Part shown: in pieces, positions 45,291-56,351 of the stretch
Layout: every line of letters begins with the position of its first letter
Numbering within the stretch: position 1 is the first letter of the stretch
Source: Macrolepiota albuminosa
Lineage: Eukaryota; Basidiomycota; Agaricomycetes; Agaricales; Agaricaceae
NCBI GenBank assembly: GCA_027475525.1
Contig: JAMWFC010000009.1
Location: 1,302,001 to 1,366,000 of the forward strand
Reading direction: 5' to 3'
DNA: 64,000 nt
Made by a program: the position numbers and the translations under genes
The notes under the pieces: model-generated
Database searches by the model: none
What the model was told of the DNA's origin: nothing
Seen by the model: the letters and a program-made list of their open reading frames with translations, nothing else

Positions 45291-46780
45291 GAAAACCGAG
45301 GAGCAAATCCTCCGAGAAGTAGTTCCCCCGGAGTATCACGAGTTCGCTGACGTATTCTCCGAAGGAGATGCCAAAGAGATCCCCCCTCACCGCCCCTATA
45401 ATCACACCATCGACCTTGAGGAAGGATCCACCCCCCCTTTCGGCAAGGTATACAACATGTCGGAGGTCGAACTCCGGGCCCTCAAGGACTACCTCGACAA
45501 AATGCTCGGTAAGGGATTCATCCGACCCTCTGCCTCCGCTGCCGGAGCCCCGGTTCTATTCGCCAAGAAGAAGGACGGCTCGCTCCGACTCTGCGTCGAC
45601 TACCAGGAACTCAATAAGATCACCAAGAAGAACCGCTACCCGCTCCCGCTCATCGGCGATCTGGTCGATTGACTCCGCAGTGCCAAGGTCTACACGAAAA
45701 TCGACCTCCGCTCCGGTTACAACAATGTCCGCATCGCCCCGGGACATGAGTGGAAAACTGCGTTCTGCACGCGGTATGGTCTGTTTGAGTACTTTGTGAT
45801 GCCTTTCGAAATGACTAACTCCCCCGCCACGTTCCAATACTTCATGAACGACATTTTCCACGACATGAGCGACGTCTTCGTGATCGTCTACCTGGACGAC
45901 ATCCTCATTTATTCTGACTCACCGGAGGACCACCAGAAACATGTCCGGCGAGTCCTCGAACGCCTCCAGGATCACAACCTCCACGCCAAGCCCGAGAAGT
46001 GTTCATTCCATATGGAAGAGGGTGAGTATCTTGGCGTCATCATATCTCCGAACGGCGTTCGCATGGATCCTCACAAGGTCGAGGCCATCGTCAACTGGCC
46101 GCAACCCCGGAACGTCAAGGAAGTACAATCTTTCTTGGGTTTCGCTAACTTCTACCGGAGGTTCATAGATAACTACTCCGGTATCACAAAACCCCTCAAC
46201 CAGCTCACGTGCAAGGACATCGCCTGGAACTGGGACAGTAAGTGCCAGAGTGTCTTTAACCTGCTCAAGGAGGCCTTCACGACCACCCCTGTACTCCGGC
46301 ACTATGACCCGACCCTCCCGATTATCCTGGAATGCAACGCTTCCGACTACGCCATCGCTGGGATTCTCTCGCAGATGGAACCTGATGGAGGGGAGCCCCG
46401 GCCAGTTGCCTTCTACACCCAGTCCATGATCGACGCCGAGCTCAACTACAACATCTACGACAAGGAGCTCCTCGCCATTGTCGAAGCCTTCAAGCAATGG
46501 CGAGCCTACCTCGAGGGAGCCCGGCACCGGATTCAGGTCTACTCGGATCACAACAACCTGCAGTACTTCACCACGACCAAACAGCTTAGTCAATGGCAGG
46601 CCCAATGGTCCGAGGTTCTCTCGGAATACGACTTCACAATCCAGTACCGCCCGGGACGACTCAGAGCTAAACCCAATGCCCTCACCCGTCGACCGGATGT
46701 CTATCCCAAGAAGTCGTTTGAGGCGGAACGCAATGCGTTCAATCATCGCGTGGTGATCCCTCCCGAACATCTGAATGCTG
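45291..46780 (+). pseudogene. Element E: reverse transcriptase-RNase H (one stop)
   Basis: [35 protein letters not shown] (Asp), [25 protein letters not shown] (YLDD), LGFANFYRRFI. RNase H: LECNASDYAIAG (first acid appears as Asn, LECN), DKELLAIVEAFKQW (Glu), YSDHNNLQYF (Asp). The only stop is TGA 45670-45672, where element G has CGA. It continues in frame into the integrase. The YLDD RT core is intact; the RNase H site may have lost one acid. Confidence 0.9.
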
Positions 46781-48272
46781 TACTGATCTTAAACAACGAA
46801 GGAACCCTGAGCCAGATCCGCTGCGCCCCCCGGGACAAGTACTTCACCGACCACAACCCCCGCAACCTCCCCGACAGGACCGACCAGGACCCCGCCTTCT
46901 CCCTGTCCCCCAACGAAAAACTCCTCCTCCGGGACGGCCGCATCTACGTCCCGAATCACACCTGACTCCGCTACGACGTCCTCCATCAACACCACGACCA
47001 CAAGCTCTGGGGACACCCTGGAATACGTAAGACTCTCCAGCTGATCTCCCAGACTTACTTTTGGCCAGGGTTGAAGAAGGACGTGACCCGCTACATTCGA
47101 TCATGTGAACCCTGCCTCCGGGCCAAGGTCCCCCGACACCGACCATACGGACTCCTGAAACCCCTGCCAGTCGGACAACGCCCCTGGTCCTCCATATCCC
47201 TGGACCACATCGTCGAACTCCCAGAATCTGAAGGGTTCGATGCCATTCTCGTCGTTGTGTGCAGGCTAACCAAACAGGGCATCTTCCTACCCTGCCACAC
47301 CATGGACACCGCCCCGGACTTTGCCCGGCTATTCCTCGAGCACGTCTTTGCCAAACATGGACTCCCGGACGACATTGTCTCCGACCGTGGCCCCCTCTTC
47401 GTGTCCAAGTTTTGGACTTCCCTGTGTAAGGCACTTGAAGTAAAGACTAACCTCTCTACCGCCTACCACCCCAAAACCGATGGCCAAACCGAAAGGGTCA
47501 ACCAGTCTCTTGAGCAGTACCTTCAACTGTACGTCAACTACTTGCAGGACGACTGGCGCGCCGAGCTTCCCCTGGCTGAGTTCACTTACAACAACACGCC
47601 GCACTCCGCCACCAGGGTATCGCCCTTTTTTGCCAACAAGGGATACCACCCTCGACTGACACTCTTGCTCGGGACATCCCGTCACACGCTGCCCACGAGG
47701 TCGCCCGGGATCTCCAGTCCCTTCACGAGTTTCTCCGAGAAGAGATCGACACTGCAAACCAGGCCTATGCGAAACACACCGACCAAAAACAGGAAAACAC
47801 CCCCAACTGGACCCCCGGGACAAAGGTATGGTTAGATCGACGCCACCTCCGCACCCGCCGGCCCTCCCCAAAACTCGATCACAAGCGCCTCGGCCCGTTC
47901 AAAATATTGAAGAAGGTCTCATCCCACGCCTACAAGATTGAGCTTCCCCCGGGACTAAAAGGTCTGCACCCAGTATTCCACGTCCGCCTACTGGAATGGC
48001 ACCCCCCGGATCCCTTCCCCAAACAACGCCCCGAACCCCCTCCCCCAGTCGAGGTCGAGGACGAGTACCACTACGAGGTTGAAGACATTCTCGACTCCCG
48101 GAACATTTGTGGACGACCCCACTTCCTCGTACGATGGAAGGGATACAGCCTGGAAGACGACACCTGGGAACCGCGTCGAAACCTCGAAGGCGCCCTCGAC
48201 AAACTCCGGGACTTTCAACAACAGCACCCGGGAAACAATCTTCCGGGGCGCAGGACTCACAGACGGCAGTAG
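46781..48272 (+). pseudogene. Element E: integrase with chromodomain
   Basis: HHCC zinc-binding region (HHDHKLWGHPGIRKT ... CEPCLRA), core with SLDHIVELPES (Asp), IVSDRGPLF (Asp) and [11 protein letters not shown] (Glu), GPF-like module, and a chromodomain ([21 protein letters not shown] ends in [13 protein letters not shown]). TGA 46963-46965 replaces CGA of element G, and a one-base deletion near 47668 shifts the frame. Stop at 48270-48272. The chromodomain places the element among the chromoviruses. Confidence 0.9.
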
Positions 48273-48569
48273 TGGGCGAAACCCCCGCCTCTGGGCTCAG
48301 TAGGGATTCAACTCCCGTGTATACTTTCTGCTTCTCCTTTCCAGGACTTATTCCTTTTTTAGTACCTTTTCTCATATGTAGCGCCCCGGAGCCGAAGCAG
48401 AGTCTCCCTCCAGCTTTTCCGCCGCATTACTTACACGATTCCTTTCTTACTTACTCCGAAAGACCAAGTATATACATTTTTTCCTATAAGTACACTATCT
48501 ACAGTTCTAGGCCAGGACAAGAAACACAATGGACAAAGAAGAAAAACAGAAAACGTCAAAACGCCACCC
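48273..48569. other. Convergent 3' region between pol and the antisense gene of E
   Basis: AT-richer than both flanks (for example tatacattttttcctataag near 48472), between the pol stop on + and the antisense gene's stop on -. Element G has the matching stretch at 59684-59955. It probably holds 3' ends for both transcripts. Confidence 0.45.
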
Positions 48570-50257
48570 CTAACGCTGGGGCCCCGGACCGTGACTCCCC
48601 TCGCCCTCCCTTCCCCTCGGCCACCCCCGGAAATCCTCCCCCACCCCCTCTGGACCATGCTCCCGCCACACTTCCTCGGCCAGGAGCTCCCAAGACGGGA
48701 GGGGCTCACCCTCGTCCAACACTCGCTCAAACCAGGACCCCGGGGCAGGTATGTTCCTCCGCCGGTGGGCGACCACTAATCGCCCCAGGAGGTCAAGCCC
48801 GTGCTCCACCCCGGGGGTTGTCACCTCCGGGCGCTGCCCCTCCTGTAGCGAGGCCAGTGCTGCGGCAACCCCATCCAGGAGCAGACGATGCTCCCGGGCC
48901 CAGCCTGGAGACGTTAGCAGACGAAGTGATCCGGCGACAGAGGACTTACTGAGAGATGCCATGTGCGTGACCACCACGTCACGGCGCAGAGCCTCCATCA
49001 CCTCCTGTCCCGAGGGGGCCCTCTCTGAGATCCCCACTCCCTGCTCCAACCTCACCCACAACGCCTCCAGCTCCGCCTCCGCCTCCCCCCGAGCGGTTCG
49101 GGCCTCCTCCAGCTGTCAACGCGCCTCCCAACCCGCCTCCAACTCCCTCCGCACGTCGGCCTCCTTGGACTCCCCTGGGCGCTCCAGCAGGACCCCCACG
49201 TCCGCCCCCAGGGGCCACCCCGACAGAGGCGAAAACACCGCCGGGGAGAGGCGTGGCAGGGAAACCGGGGGCGGGGTCTCGGAGGGCAGACGCGCCCTCT
49301 TTGACGGCCCTGGGGAAGGGCTTGGTGACGCCTGCCGCTTCCCCTTGTCAGGGCGCCCCCCGCACCCCTCCCGGCTCCCCCCGGCCCGGGTCACTCGGCA
49401 CGTGATGAGGACCACGGGCCGGCCCCGGCCCCCCACCTGAATGGCACCCCCACTCCCTGACCCCCCTGGACCCGCCGCGGCCACCTCCCCCACCGGCTCC
49501 GCGACCCCCATCCTCCAGGTGACCCTCCCAGCGGCCACCCCTGCTCCCGGGAGACGCAGCGCGCCCTCCACAGCGCCGACATGGAACATCGCTCGTGGTT
49601 GAGGCGGCATGCCTCACACACGGACGTGTCCCGGCGGGACGAGGGGCCTGGGACCTCGAACAGGCAGGGGACCGTTTGTCGAGCGCAGTGAAGACACTGC
49701 GTCAAAGTTAGCGACGAGACCCGAGGTAAGGAAGCACTCACTGGTCTGTTATTCACGCACCAGACGTGGGTGGGTAGACCCCGGGGCCTCTCCAGGGCCT
49801 CCCCAAATAACTCCTGCGTCGCGTCCACCCACGCAACGCGCTGACACTCCAGAACTTCGGATACGGCCCCCACCGCCATCCCGGAACGACGGAAACGAGG
49901 GGCAGGTAGCCTGGGGCGGGGAGGGGGTTGAGGGCGGGGAGGGTGGACAGTCATCCGCGCAAAGATAGGCGCAGGACGACTTGGGCAGGCCTCTGGAACA
50001 ACACTGGAACCTGCATCGGGAGCAGGCTCCAGGTGCCGGCTGGGACCCGCGACAGGATTGCTAAGTTGTTCTGAAATAGGAAGATCAGTAGGATAGGCGG
50101 ACGATGCGGGAAGACACTCGCATTGCTGAGCAAGCTCCGCCACGCGCTCCCGGTTGAGGCGAGCTTGGTATCGCGCATCCCGGGCTTCCCAAGCCATGAG
50201 GGGCGCGACCTCGTTAGTTTGTGGGGGCATCGGGGAATGCGTCGGGGTACGCGACAT
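48570..50257 (-). pseudogene. Element E: antisense zinc-cluster protein gene
   Basis: Minus strand, opposite to gag-pol, between pol and the 3' LTR. Start MSRTPTHSP at 50257; exon 1 to about 50122, exon 2 50070-49742, exon 3 49696-48950, exon 4 48904-48570. Intron 3 (48949-48905) is GTAAGT..CTAAC..CAG; intron 2 is 45 bp with GTGAGT; intron 1 has a GC donor and is 51 bp, so introns 1 and 2 can also be read through. Product: zinc cluster C-x2-C-x6-C-x15-C-x2-C-x6-C (CLHCARQTVPC ... CEACRLNHERC), a basic segment (PSKRARLPS), a Glu/Arg/Leu coiled coil and a conserved tail (WAREHRLLLDG ... PGSWFERVLDEG). A frame change near 49560 and a stop near 49117 damage this copy. Homologous, with the same introns, to 57929-59683. 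Confidence 0.75.
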
Positions 50258-50368
50258 GGTTGAGTCTGATGGTAAAATTTTTTCGATACGTAGCAAGTCA
50301 GGTGCCGGATCCCACGATTGGACCCCGGTCCAAACCCCCAGCTACGCGCGCCTTGGAGGGTCTCGGCG

Positions 50369-50383
50369 CTGAAGGGGGGGTGA
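50369..50383 (+). other. Element E polypurine tract
   Basis: GCTGAAGGGGGGGTGA just before the 3' LTR; identical layout in element G (minus strand, 57800-57815). Confidence 0.7.
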
Positions 50384-51145
50384 TGTCATGACCCCTCCCC
50401 TCCGGATCCACCCCGGATCCACCCCGGGACACCCCCGGAACAACCCCCAGGACCCTCCCTCCGACCCCGCAGGACACGCCCCGCCATCACGACCACCGAC
50501 ACCGCCATCACACGCATCAAGGACCGCCATCAGCCGCCGCCAGCCCCGATCAACGATTGGATCACGCGACCCATTCCCGGCTATCACGCATCACGCATCA
50601 CAGCTCCCTCCATGCCAATTGATTGCACGCCCCACACGCGCGATCCCGGTATACAGTCCCTGCCGCTACTCAATGACCCCCGGAGCCCATCCCAGACACC
50701 CCGGAACCCCGAGACCCGGTCCCGTAGTACTTATAGCATAGTTCCCTGTTGTATTCGCTAGTCTTGATATTACATACACTGTTACTTTGCATTACTTGGA
50801 TTGTTGCGTGCCCTCTATTTGACTGGTACACATTGACTGGCACGCTTGACTGGCACGCTTGGATATTCGCGTGCTCTAAGACTGGTATGCACTTCGCGAC
50901 TTTAACTTACTAACTTGGTCTCGTCTTAGAACCTCCGGTTCACGACTCGACCCCCACCCGAACTCCCCAGTTACCACCACCCAAAACCCCCGGACTAAGT
51001 CCCCTCTCCCAGGATTTCCCTGTCCATGTCTTGAACCCCGGAGTCCTAGCCCCGGAGTTCCAGACACCCGAGTATCCGTGAGTCAAGTCCGCATTGTAAA
51101 GGCGATTGCTTTCCCAGAAAGCCCCCGACTCAGCGGAACCTGACA
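50384..51145 (+). repeat. Element E 3' LTR (762 bp)
   Basis: TGTCATGACCCC to GGAACCTGACA. Differs from the 5' LTR by scattered substitutions and a short repeat of CCGGATCCACC near its start. Confidence 0.9.
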
Positions 51146-51150
51146 CAGGG
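51146..51150. repeat. Right target-site duplication CAGGG of element E
   Basis: Matches 40020-40024; removing E and one copy rejoins LINE ORF2. Confidence 0.9.
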
Positions 51151-53792
51151 AAGTTGTTGCACACCCAGCGCACGAAGAGGTGAAGAGGTTGTCAAACAAA
51201 CTAAACTCACAGATTCGCACAGCCCAAGAGGAACACTGGACTCAATGGCTCGAAAACATCAATGCGAGGCAGATCTACCTGGCCAATAAGTATGTAGTGA
51301 AGGAGCCCTCAGACTTCGCATGTGATAGGGTCCCCGCCCTCCGCCAGGACCAAGGCAATGGTAATGGGCTGGCCACAACCAACGGCAAAAAGGCAGAGGT
51401 ACTAGCTAAGTCCTTTTTCCCTCCCCACCCTCTACACCTCGTTACTCCAGCCACTGCATATCCAGAGCCCCTGCCAGCCCCACCCCCGTTTTCACATGGC
51501 CAGATCAAAAAGACCATGAATCGCCTCCCACCTTTTAAAGCGCCGGGCCCAGATGGTATACCCAACATCGTCTTCAAATGCTGCATAGATATTCTGCTGG
51601 ATCACCTATATTTTATCTTTCTAGCCGCATACCAACTCGGGTTCTACCATGACAGCTGGCTGATCTTGACCACCCTTGTCCTCTGCAAACCAGGGAAGCC
51701 AGCCTATGATGTCGTCAAGGCATACCGCCCGATTGGCCTGCTAAACACGCTGGGCAAAATCCTGTCCACTCTAATAGCAGCTGACCTTTCATATGTCGCA
51801 GAGACACACGGCCTACTCCCGCAAGGACAGTTTGGTGGCCACCCAGGTAGGAACACTAATGATGCCATGCACCTGATCACCCAGAAGATCAAGGATGCCT
51901 GGCAAACAGGTAAAGTGGCCTCTGCATTGTTCCTCAACATCCAGGGGGCATTCCCTAACACGGTCAGAGAACACCTTATCCACAACATGCGCTGCCACCG
52001 AGTACCAACGCCTTTCATCAACTTGGCTCGCAATATGCTCACAAACCGCAGAACACGGCTGGCCTTTGACAACTATGTATCCAACTACTTTGACATCACT
52101 AATGGCACCACACAGGGATGCCCTCTCTCAATGATCTACTATGCTTTCTACAACGCCCCCCTGGTTGAGACAGCCTCAGCGAACAGCAAATCAGAAACCT
52201 TGGCTGGTTTTGTAGACAACGTAATGTTCCTGGCCATTGCAGACAACCTCGACGAGTCGCAAGACATCATCCGTGACATGATGGAGAGGCCAGATAGCAG
52301 CTTTGACTGGTCAGTCTCCCACAACTCTCCGTTCGAGCTGAAAAAACTAGCCCTAATGAATTTCTCTCGCTCCCACCATGACCTGGCCCCAAGAAGCAAC
52401 CTCTGCCTCACCAGCACGTACACAGACAGCCCCCCCTCCTCTCTGACGGTCAATGCCATGCCAAACCACAAGTACCTAGGTGTAGTCTTCGACACGACTC
52501 TCCACTGGACGGCACACACACAGAAGGTCACAGCCAGCGCCGTGTGGTGGACCCACCAAATATCTCGGCTCTTCCAAGTCTCCGGAGGAATGCCTCCTGG
52601 TCAAGTCTGCCAGCTCTATAATACTGTGGCAGTACCGGCCTTCACATACGCAGCTGATGTATGGTACACGGGTATTGGCAAATCAGCGTCAGGTAAGAAC
52701 AGATCAGGATCTGTTGCGGTGACTAAGAAGCTCTGCCCAGCCCAGAAATGGGCAGCAAAACTGATTACAGGTGCGCTTAGCACCACAGCTGGCAACACCC
52801 TCGATGCCCATGCCTTCCTTCTCCCTGTGGATCTCCTATTCCGCAAGGTCCTCACCAGAGCAGCGGTGCATCTAGCATCGCTACCTCCTACTCATCCCCT
52901 CTACAGACCAGTACGCTGTGCAGCCAACCGTTATGTATGCCAACACCAATCTCCGCTGCACCACCTCTTTTATTTCACTGGAGTGACTCCAGATTCCATT
53001 GAGACCGTCCAGGTAACCAGGCATGCCCCCAGCTATGTACCCTCACTGTCTTCCTCTATCCCAGGCTCCAAGGAACAGGCACTAATGGCCATTGAACAGC
53101 TTCACGCCTCAGCAAAGTACGCAGTGTATTGCGACGGTTCGGGCTTTGAGGGAGGAATTGGAGCAGTGGCGGTCCTCTACATCGACAACGAGGCGACAGA
53201 CTCACTCAAGCTTCATCTTGGCCCTGAGTCGAAGCACACGGTATACAAAGTGGAAGCCGTTGGATTCATCCTTGGCCTCCACCTCCTCCATAGCATCGAT
53301 CGGCGCCTCACAGGCCCCGTAATTGTTAGCAGCAACAGCCAAGCTGCCATAAGAGCGACCTCCAACCAGAGACCACACCCTGGGCACTACCTCCTCGACG
53401 AGGTACATACCGCCACTGAGAAGCTCCATAAGACCCAAGACCATATTGTGATGCGAGGCCAAGGCCCATCGAGGAAGCGGAAGGTGCGTACGTGTGGCGT
53501 AATTAATCTCCAGATACACTGGTCTCCAGGACATGAAAGCTTCACACCGAATGAACGTGCTGACAAACTTGCCAAGGAAGCGGCAAAAGGATCGGCCAAT
53601 GCGTCAGCCAGGCTCCCCGCATGCCTTCAACTCTCCCTCCCCAACAGCATATCTGCAACACGCCAGATAGCCTTTAGACAAACAATCAACTCCTGGAGGT
53701 TACGATGGAAGACCTCCCCCCAATACAAACCCACGCAAAGGATTGACAGATTGCTCCTTTATTGCTTCTTTCGAGAGAATATCTGCACCTGA
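51151..53792 (+). CDS. LINE ORF2, RT-RNase H part (open, but three catalytic Asp replaced by Asn)
   Basis: About 870 codons without a stop. RT: PFKAPGPDGIPN, YRPIGLLNTLGKI, LFLNIQGAFPN (normally LFLDIQGAFPN), TQGCPLSMIYY and GFVDNVMFLA (normally VDD), then the thumb (YLGVVFDTTLHW). RNase H: YCDGSGFEGGIG (Asp), YKVEAVGFILGL (Glu), VSSNSQAAIRA (normally SDSQAAI) and HWSPGHESFTPNERAD (His, Asp). The codons at 51936-51938, 52218-52220 and 53334-53336 are AAC; GAC is expected. The enzyme should be inactive although the frame is intact. The C-terminal end shifts frame near 53750. Confidence 0.92.
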
Positions 53793-54091
53793 TAGCTGGC
53801 TTAAGCCATTGCCACTCGGCCATACTGACTCAACTACGTACAGGACACTCCCCCCTCAACCAGCATCTGTTCCGCATACGCAAGGCAGAATCACCCTGTT
53901 GCTCCTACTGTGGCAACCTAACTGTCGAAACCATCGCCCACTATCTACTGATCTGCCCCAAATTCATGAGGGAACGCTTCCTGCACCTCACATGTCCGCT
54001 CAAAAGAAAAGCTGAGTCTCTTCCCCACCTGTTGACCCACCCCGAGGCCTCAGTTCATCGACACAACGAAACGATTCAGCCGCGACACTGA
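53762..54091 (+). pseudogene. LINE ORF2 C-terminal CCHC segment (out of frame)
   Basis: LTQLRTGHSPLNQHL followed by CCSYCGNLTVETIAHYLLICPKF, a CX2CX8HX4C knuckle typical of the C-terminus of Tad/I-clade ORF2. It lies in a different frame from the RT part, so one indel near 53750 separates them. Confidence 0.85.
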
Positions 54092-54494
54092 GAGCGGCAT
54101 GCAGACCACACCAGACAATCACACCACATAACTATCATACCCTTACTCTCATTATTCTCTAATTACAGCACCAGTCATTCCCCCACCATTTAGCTACCTC
54201 CATATTAGTCTGGTTGGGCTGAGACTCAGCTGCTCATCTCCAACCGCCCCTCTGGGCACTTGCAGATCCATATCTCCGCCGGAGCCTTCGCATAGGTTCC
54301 CTGTTCCTCAGGTTGTACAAGGAGTGTGGCCAAAAATGGCATTTGGAAGCGCCAGCTCACTCTTTCTCCATGTAGCGGGGGGGCATAGATTCCTGCAGCT
54401 CCTGTAGTTGTATGTACCTGTTGGTAGTAACGTGTACAATAGGTGCGATGCACTTCAGGCACGATAATGGAATTAAAAAAAAAAAAAAAAAAAT
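54092..54494 (+). other. LINE 3' untranslated region and poly(A) tail
   Basis: Non-coding stretch ending in 19 A residues (54475-54493) next to the 9-bp target duplication. Confidence 0.8.
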
Positions 54495-54503
54495 AGCAAT
54501 GGA
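54495..54503. repeat. Right 9-bp target duplication of the LINE
   Basis: AGCAATGGA, matching 37023-37031. Confidence 0.85.
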
Positions 54504-56351
54504 CTTGCACAACATTGTACAAACTTGTCAGATCCACAAATATGGACCAACTTGTTACAAATATAACAAGTCTTCAGATGATCAACAATGTAGATTCAAT
54601 TTGAATGTCAATAATATAAATCCTACTACTTTTTTTGATTCAGACACTGGTGAGATTCACCTACGATGTCTTGACGGTATGGTAAATAATTATAATAAAA
54701 CAATAATCAAAGTCATGCGTTGCAATATGGATATTAAATTCATAGGTTCAGGTTCTTCTGCAAAGGCAATTTTGTATTATATAACAGATTATATTACTAA
54801 ATCTCAATTGAAAGTACACATTGCCTTTGCAGCATTAGAACATGCAATGAATAGAATAGAACATTTTGACTCAAATGCAGAAGATATTCAACTCAGAGCA
54901 AAAAAGATGTTGCAAAAATGTGCCCATGCAATGATATCTCATCAAGAATTGTCTTCTCAACAGGTTAGTAGTACACTTCTCGGTTTTGAAGAAAAGTTGT
55001 CAAGCCACAAATACCAACGTTTATATTGGATACCATTTGAAAAATATTTCAACTCAATGCGACCAAGCCCTGAATGTTATATAACAGAGGGTTCATGTAG
55101 TGCAAAAACTTTTGGAGCCCAACCAATGTTGGGAACCTGCCTCACATCAGTGTGATGTGGACAGTGCAAGTCAGGAGCTACTCAATTCTCAAATAGATGA
55201 GGACATTGATGAGTCAACTATTGTACATGACAATGAAGTCTGTTTAGAACCTGATGAGCAGCTGATTGTTTGTGTAAAAACCAATCTCATTGATGACTAT
55301 AGAATGAGGAGCCAGGGTTTGACATCTATCTGCTTGTGGGATTTTGTTGCACAAATCGACAAAACTCATGCTTATGGCAAACATGAAAATGTTGTTAACC
55401 AGAATCAACCTGAAATTGAAATGAATGTACTTAATGGTGCGGACACATCTATTGAGTCTGAAAATCTGCTATTTGACATGTCCAGATTCCGAATGAATTT
55501 TTTCTTGATGTCAACTCATGCCGATGTTCAGACACACTATCATGTTATTTGTCATCCACACTGGTGCTTTGTCGTTGTACCTATTGGCCCTAATATCCCT
55601 CGCCATAATAAAGACACTTCTCAACCAAAATTCCATTGATTGATGCTAATTTTGTTTGTACCATGGAGATCTGTTAATGATGTGATACAAGACACAGAAT
55701 CATGGTCTGAAGCCTTCAATCACTATTTATCAAGTGGATGTCTGTCAGACAGAAAAATTTTGATCATAAATAATATGCAACTGTTACACAAATGTAAAGA
55801 CAGCCGTGACAATCATCGGACAACTCACCATGAGCGCATTCCTCAATATATTTCATCTAATTTGTCAAATGAGATTGAAAATGGTAAAGAAATGTATGAC
55901 AATAATAATGAAGAAAGTGAAGATTTATTGTTGCACCTTGAAACATTACAAAATTCTAGGTCATACTGATGCTGCTGCTGAAGATGTTTTTTCCTGTCTA
56001 TCCAATGCTGAAAAAGGGGGTTTGTTCCGTGAAGTAAATATTATTAATTCCAACACAAAAACATCCGTTTTAGTTCAACAAGTTGGTAAGAAATATGTTG
56101 ATAAACCATCATTACTTGAAAGTTTATGGCATTCAGAATTTGATCGTTGGCAGGAAGATGCTAGAAAAAATGCACAAATTGTTCAACCTTCCATAATTGA
56201 TCAAAGATATCATTCAGATAATATGGTTAACATCGCTCAATATGAAAATGCTCCGACTGGAAGACCAACACTATTACCACACATTGATAGAGATTTTTCT
56301 ATTATACAACAAAGCGGAAATATGAATCTATCAGCTGTTATTTCACGATAG
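54499..56351 (+). pseudogene. Helitron Rep Tyr motif and Rep-helicase linker
   Basis: Continues the Rep frame as MDLHNIVQTCQIHKYGPTCYKY, with the nicking motif YYITDYITKSQ (two Tyr) at about 54776-54808. A frame change near 55100-55145 and a stop at 55637-55639 follow; further conserved pieces are CLWDFVAQIDK and LFVPWRSVNDV (compare F-KPWRS in other Helitrons). Decayed. Confidence 0.8.

Larger units (their letters stand above)
40025..51145 (+). mobile_element. Element E: full-length Ty3/gypsy chromovirus with antisense gene
   Basis: LTR pair 40025-40853 and 50384-51145 with TG..CA ends, self-complementary primer-binding site, gag, two protease domains, RT-RNase H, integrase with chromodomain, a minus-strand gene, polypurine tract, and a CAGGG target duplication in the LINE. 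The LTRs are closely similar, so insertion was fairly recent. Four nonsense codons verified against element G are all CGA to TGA. Confidence 0.93.
37032..54494 (+). mobile_element. Tad/I-like LINE (non-LTR retrotransposon), interrupted by element E
   Basis: About 6.3 kb once element E and one CAGGG are removed: ORF1 with zinc knuckles, ORF2 with APE-type endonuclease, RT, RNase H and a C-terminal CCHC knuckle, a 3' untranslated region and a 19-A tail (54475-54493). The 9-bp target duplication and the poly(A) tail mark target-primed insertion on the + strand of the Helitron. Confidence 0.9.

Noticed and set aside
46003..46770. 255-codon minus-strand frame opposite element E RT-RNase H
   Set aside because: It mirrors the RT reading frame, whose motifs are unmistakable; a shadow of codon composition.
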